From NCBI RefSeq assembly GCF_014641555.1, contig NZ_BMHY01000016.1:27875-91874 (forward strand): a DNA stretch of 64,000 bases, written 5' to 3'. Below, one piece after another: positions 62,639 through 64,000 of this stretch. Both the position numbers and the translations under genes were made by a program. The DNA comes from Paenibacillus radicis (ex Gao et al. 2016) (GTDB lineage Bacteria > Bacillota > Bacilli > Paenibacillales > Paenibacillaceae). Each line of letters begins with the position of its first letter. Position 1 is the first letter of the stretch. The notes under the pieces are model-generated. The model was given only the letters and a program-made list of their open reading frames with translations. It ran no database searches and was not told the DNA's origin.

Positions 62639-63298
62639 ATGGGGAAAATGAAGACAATATTGTTCGATTTGGACGGAACGTTAACCGATCCGAAGCTGGG
62701 CATTACGAGCGGAGTACAGTATGCTTTATCGAAATTTGATATTCATGTCGACAATCTCGATACGCTGGAGCCGTTTATCGGCCCGCCGCTGACGGAGACC
62801 TTTCAAGAGCTGTATGGACTATCGGAGGAACAATCGCAGCAGGGGATCGCGTATTACAGGGAATATTTCGCTGACCGGGGCATGTACGAGAATGAATTGT
62901 ATCCCGGCATGCATGAACTTCTGGGCGGGCTGAAGGAGAGAGGCGTTAGTGTGTGCATGGCCACCTCCAAACCGACCTTTTTTGCGGAGAAAATCGCGGA
63001 TTATTTCGACATCGGCCGTTATTTCGATTTTATCGGCGGCAGCAATTTGGACAATACGCGGACCGATAAAGCGGAAGTGATTCAACATGTGTTGGAGACG
63101 CAAGGGATAGACCCTTCGGAAACGATTATGATTGGCGACCGGAAGCATGATGTGATTGGCGCGCGCAAAAACGGCATTCCTTCGATTGCGGTAGGTTACG
63201 GTTACGGCCGCGATGAAGAGCTGCGGCTTGCCGAGCCGGCCTACAGAGCGGCGACAGTTGATGAGCTTGCGGCACTTTTGCGAGAATTGATGGAGTAA
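62639..63298 (+). CDS. HAD hydrolase, phosphoglycolate-phosphatase-like
   Basis: A 219-residue HAD family I hydrolase. FDLDGTLTDPKLGI is the catalytic motif, VCMATSKPTFFAEKI motif II, and MIGDRKHDVIGARKNG the acidic motif; the cap domain lies between residues about 20 and 85. Such proteins act on phosphoglycolate or small nucleotides. GGGGAG lies 11 bp before the ATG. It follows the YjjG-like gene by 25 bp, so the operon contains two related but distinct phosphatases. Confidence 0.83.
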   Translation: MGKMKTILFDLDGTLTDPKLGITSGVQYALSKFDIHVDNLDTLEPFIGPPLTETFQELYGLSEEQSQQGIAYYREYFADRGMYENELYPGMHELLGGLKERGVSVCMATSKPTFFAEKIADYFDIGRYFDFIGGSNLDNTRTDKAEVIQHVLETQGIDPSETIMIGDRKHDVIGARKNGIPSIAVGYGYGRDEELRLAEPAYRAATVDELAALLRELME

Positions 63299-63304
63299 TC
63301 TATT

Positions 63305-63339
63305 TTGCATATTGCATATTGCATGTTGCATGTTGCGTG
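63305..63339. repeat. Five tandem heptamers TTGCATA/G
   Basis: TTGCATA, TTGCATA, TTGCATG, TTGCATG and TTGCGTG in a row, directly after the HAD gene stop. A short AAGGCC/GGCCTT hairpin follows at about 63348-63363. Confidence 0.85.
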
Positions 63340-63404
63340 TATTGAAAAGGCCTTAACGGGCCTTCTCAACATGCAATGAAACCTGCATCCTCGCTGGAAC
63401 CTCT

Positions 63405-63560
63405 ATGTAAAGCCCCTTCTGTAGAACTACTTCGTTAGGAACTCTGCTGCAGAACCTTCTCTGTAGATCTTCTTCGTTAGAACCTCTGCTGTAGGACTTT
63501 TTCTGTAGAATCTCTTCCGTAGTTCTCCTTCTGTAACTCTTTTTAATTAGAACTTCTTCT
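63405..63560. repeat. Degenerate CTGTAGAAC-type repeat tract
   Basis: About seven imperfect units of 17-22 bp, such as CTGTAGAACTACTTCGTTAG, recur in a pyrimidine-rich background. No gene is seen in 63299-63940. Confidence 0.55.
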
Positions 63561-63684
63561 TAGATAGCTCCTTTCTAATTCTTTTTTTCTTGAAGTAACT
63601 GCTACTCCACATTTTTTTCAGCAAACCTCCCCTGTTGACTAGCTAAATTTCACCTTTTACTCCACGCTGACCCTCTCTATTGAG

Positions 63685-63860
63685 AAACAAAATGCAAAAG
63701 TGCATTTTGATGAGCCCCAAAACGCCGCAAACAGCGATCAAAATGTAAAAGTACAGTTGAAAACGTTCAAATCCGCTCTAAAGACGCTTTTTACGCCAAT
63801 CCACCTGCACTTTTACATTTTGATGCGATAAATCGCTCAAAAAACGAGAAACAAAATGTA
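63685..63860. repeat. Palindromic AAAATG-type intergenic repeats
   Basis: AAAATGCA/TGCATTTT (63689-63708) is a perfect 8-bp hairpin; ATCAAAATGTAAAAGTACAG (63737-63756) and the inverse of the same sequence (63805-63824) match at 19 of 20 bases. A further GAGAAACAAAATGTACTTT follows near 63848. They look like members of one small intergenic repeat family. Confidence 0.65.
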
Positions 63861-63940
63861 CTTTCGGTTAGGCCCCCGTAATCCGGAGTTTTACCCTACA
63901 AATAACAGGTGCTTGAAGAAAATCTCATTATTTCATGCTG

Positions 63941-64000
63941 TTACATGGCTTTATGAAAATCAGAAGCATCCTCTTGTGTCTTGATCCACTCTGAGAACAC
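63941..64000 (-). CDS. Possible 3' end of a gene cut by the window edge
   Basis: Nineteen codons are open from the right edge to a TAA at 63941-63943, ending SDFHKAM. The stretch is short enough to be open by chance, so this is only a possibility. Confidence 0.2.
   Translation of the reverse strand: MFSEWIKTQEDASDFHKAM

Overview
The window looks like a chromosomal piece of a spore-forming, Gram-positive Firmicute, most likely Paenibacillus or a close relative. The reasons are the spoVAC-spoVAD-spoVAE spore genes, the yqeG-yqeH-aroE-yhbY-nadD-yqeK-rsfS-yqeM block in Bacillales order, class Ib ribonucleotide reductase (nrdI-nrdE-nrdF), strong AGGAGG-type ribosome sites, frequent TTG/GTG starts and several GH/ABC sugar-use genes. 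No rRNA, tRNA or CRISPR array was seen.

Layout: (1) 0.2-3.3 kb, gluconate permease and kinase. (2) 3.4-25.7 kb, a visibly AT-rich accessory island. It holds two giant secreted RHS/YD-repeat (WapA-like) toxins that share almost the same body but carry unrelated C-terminal tails, each followed by an immunity candidate. Around them are small secreted proteins that each join one YD-repeat unit to a different beta-rich, probably glycan-binding, domain set (three LamG repeats; two jelly-roll-like repeats; three and two CBM-like repeats), plus one decayed copy. A degenerate IS3 element and an intact IS3-family element flank or interrupt these genes. Two matching promoters with CGACA repeats spaced exactly 20 bp apart stand at the head of each sub-cluster. 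(3) 25.9-30.8 kb, a papain-like amidase, a HEAT-like protein, adenine deaminase, a frameshifted glycerol-1-phosphate dehydrogenase and a DUF3817 membrane protein. (4) 30.9-40.5 kb, a glycan-use operon: a divergent GntR/LacI-type regulator with operator palindromes, an ABC sugar importer lacking its ATPase, a GH38 alpha-mannosidase, a mannonate-dehydratase-like enolase-superfamily enzyme and an SDR dehydrogenase. (5) 40.6-41.6 kb, about 2.3 tandem copies of a 422-bp repeat, related to a second copy near 60 kb. (6) 41.7-48.5 kb, a 30-residue membrane peptide, spoVA genes, and a MoxR-DUF58-transglutaminase operon. (7) 48.7-54.9 kb, the yqe ribosome-assembly/NAD operon with a cvfB-like gene inserted. 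(8) 55-59.9 kb, a thymidine kinase with an altered P-loop and nrdIEF under two NrdR-like boxes. (9) 60.2-63.3 kb, small-metabolite enzymes (GyrI-like, PhzF-like, DUF2164, two HAD phosphatases), then about 700 bp of repeats.

The most novel part is the RHS island. It reads as a modular secreted toxin system in which companion proteins carrying a minimal YD hairpin plus a sugar-binding-type domain sit upstream of, and probably share transcription with, the RHS toxin. The companions differ between sub-clusters while the RHS body is conserved. Functions there are inferred from sequence pattern only; no search was run.
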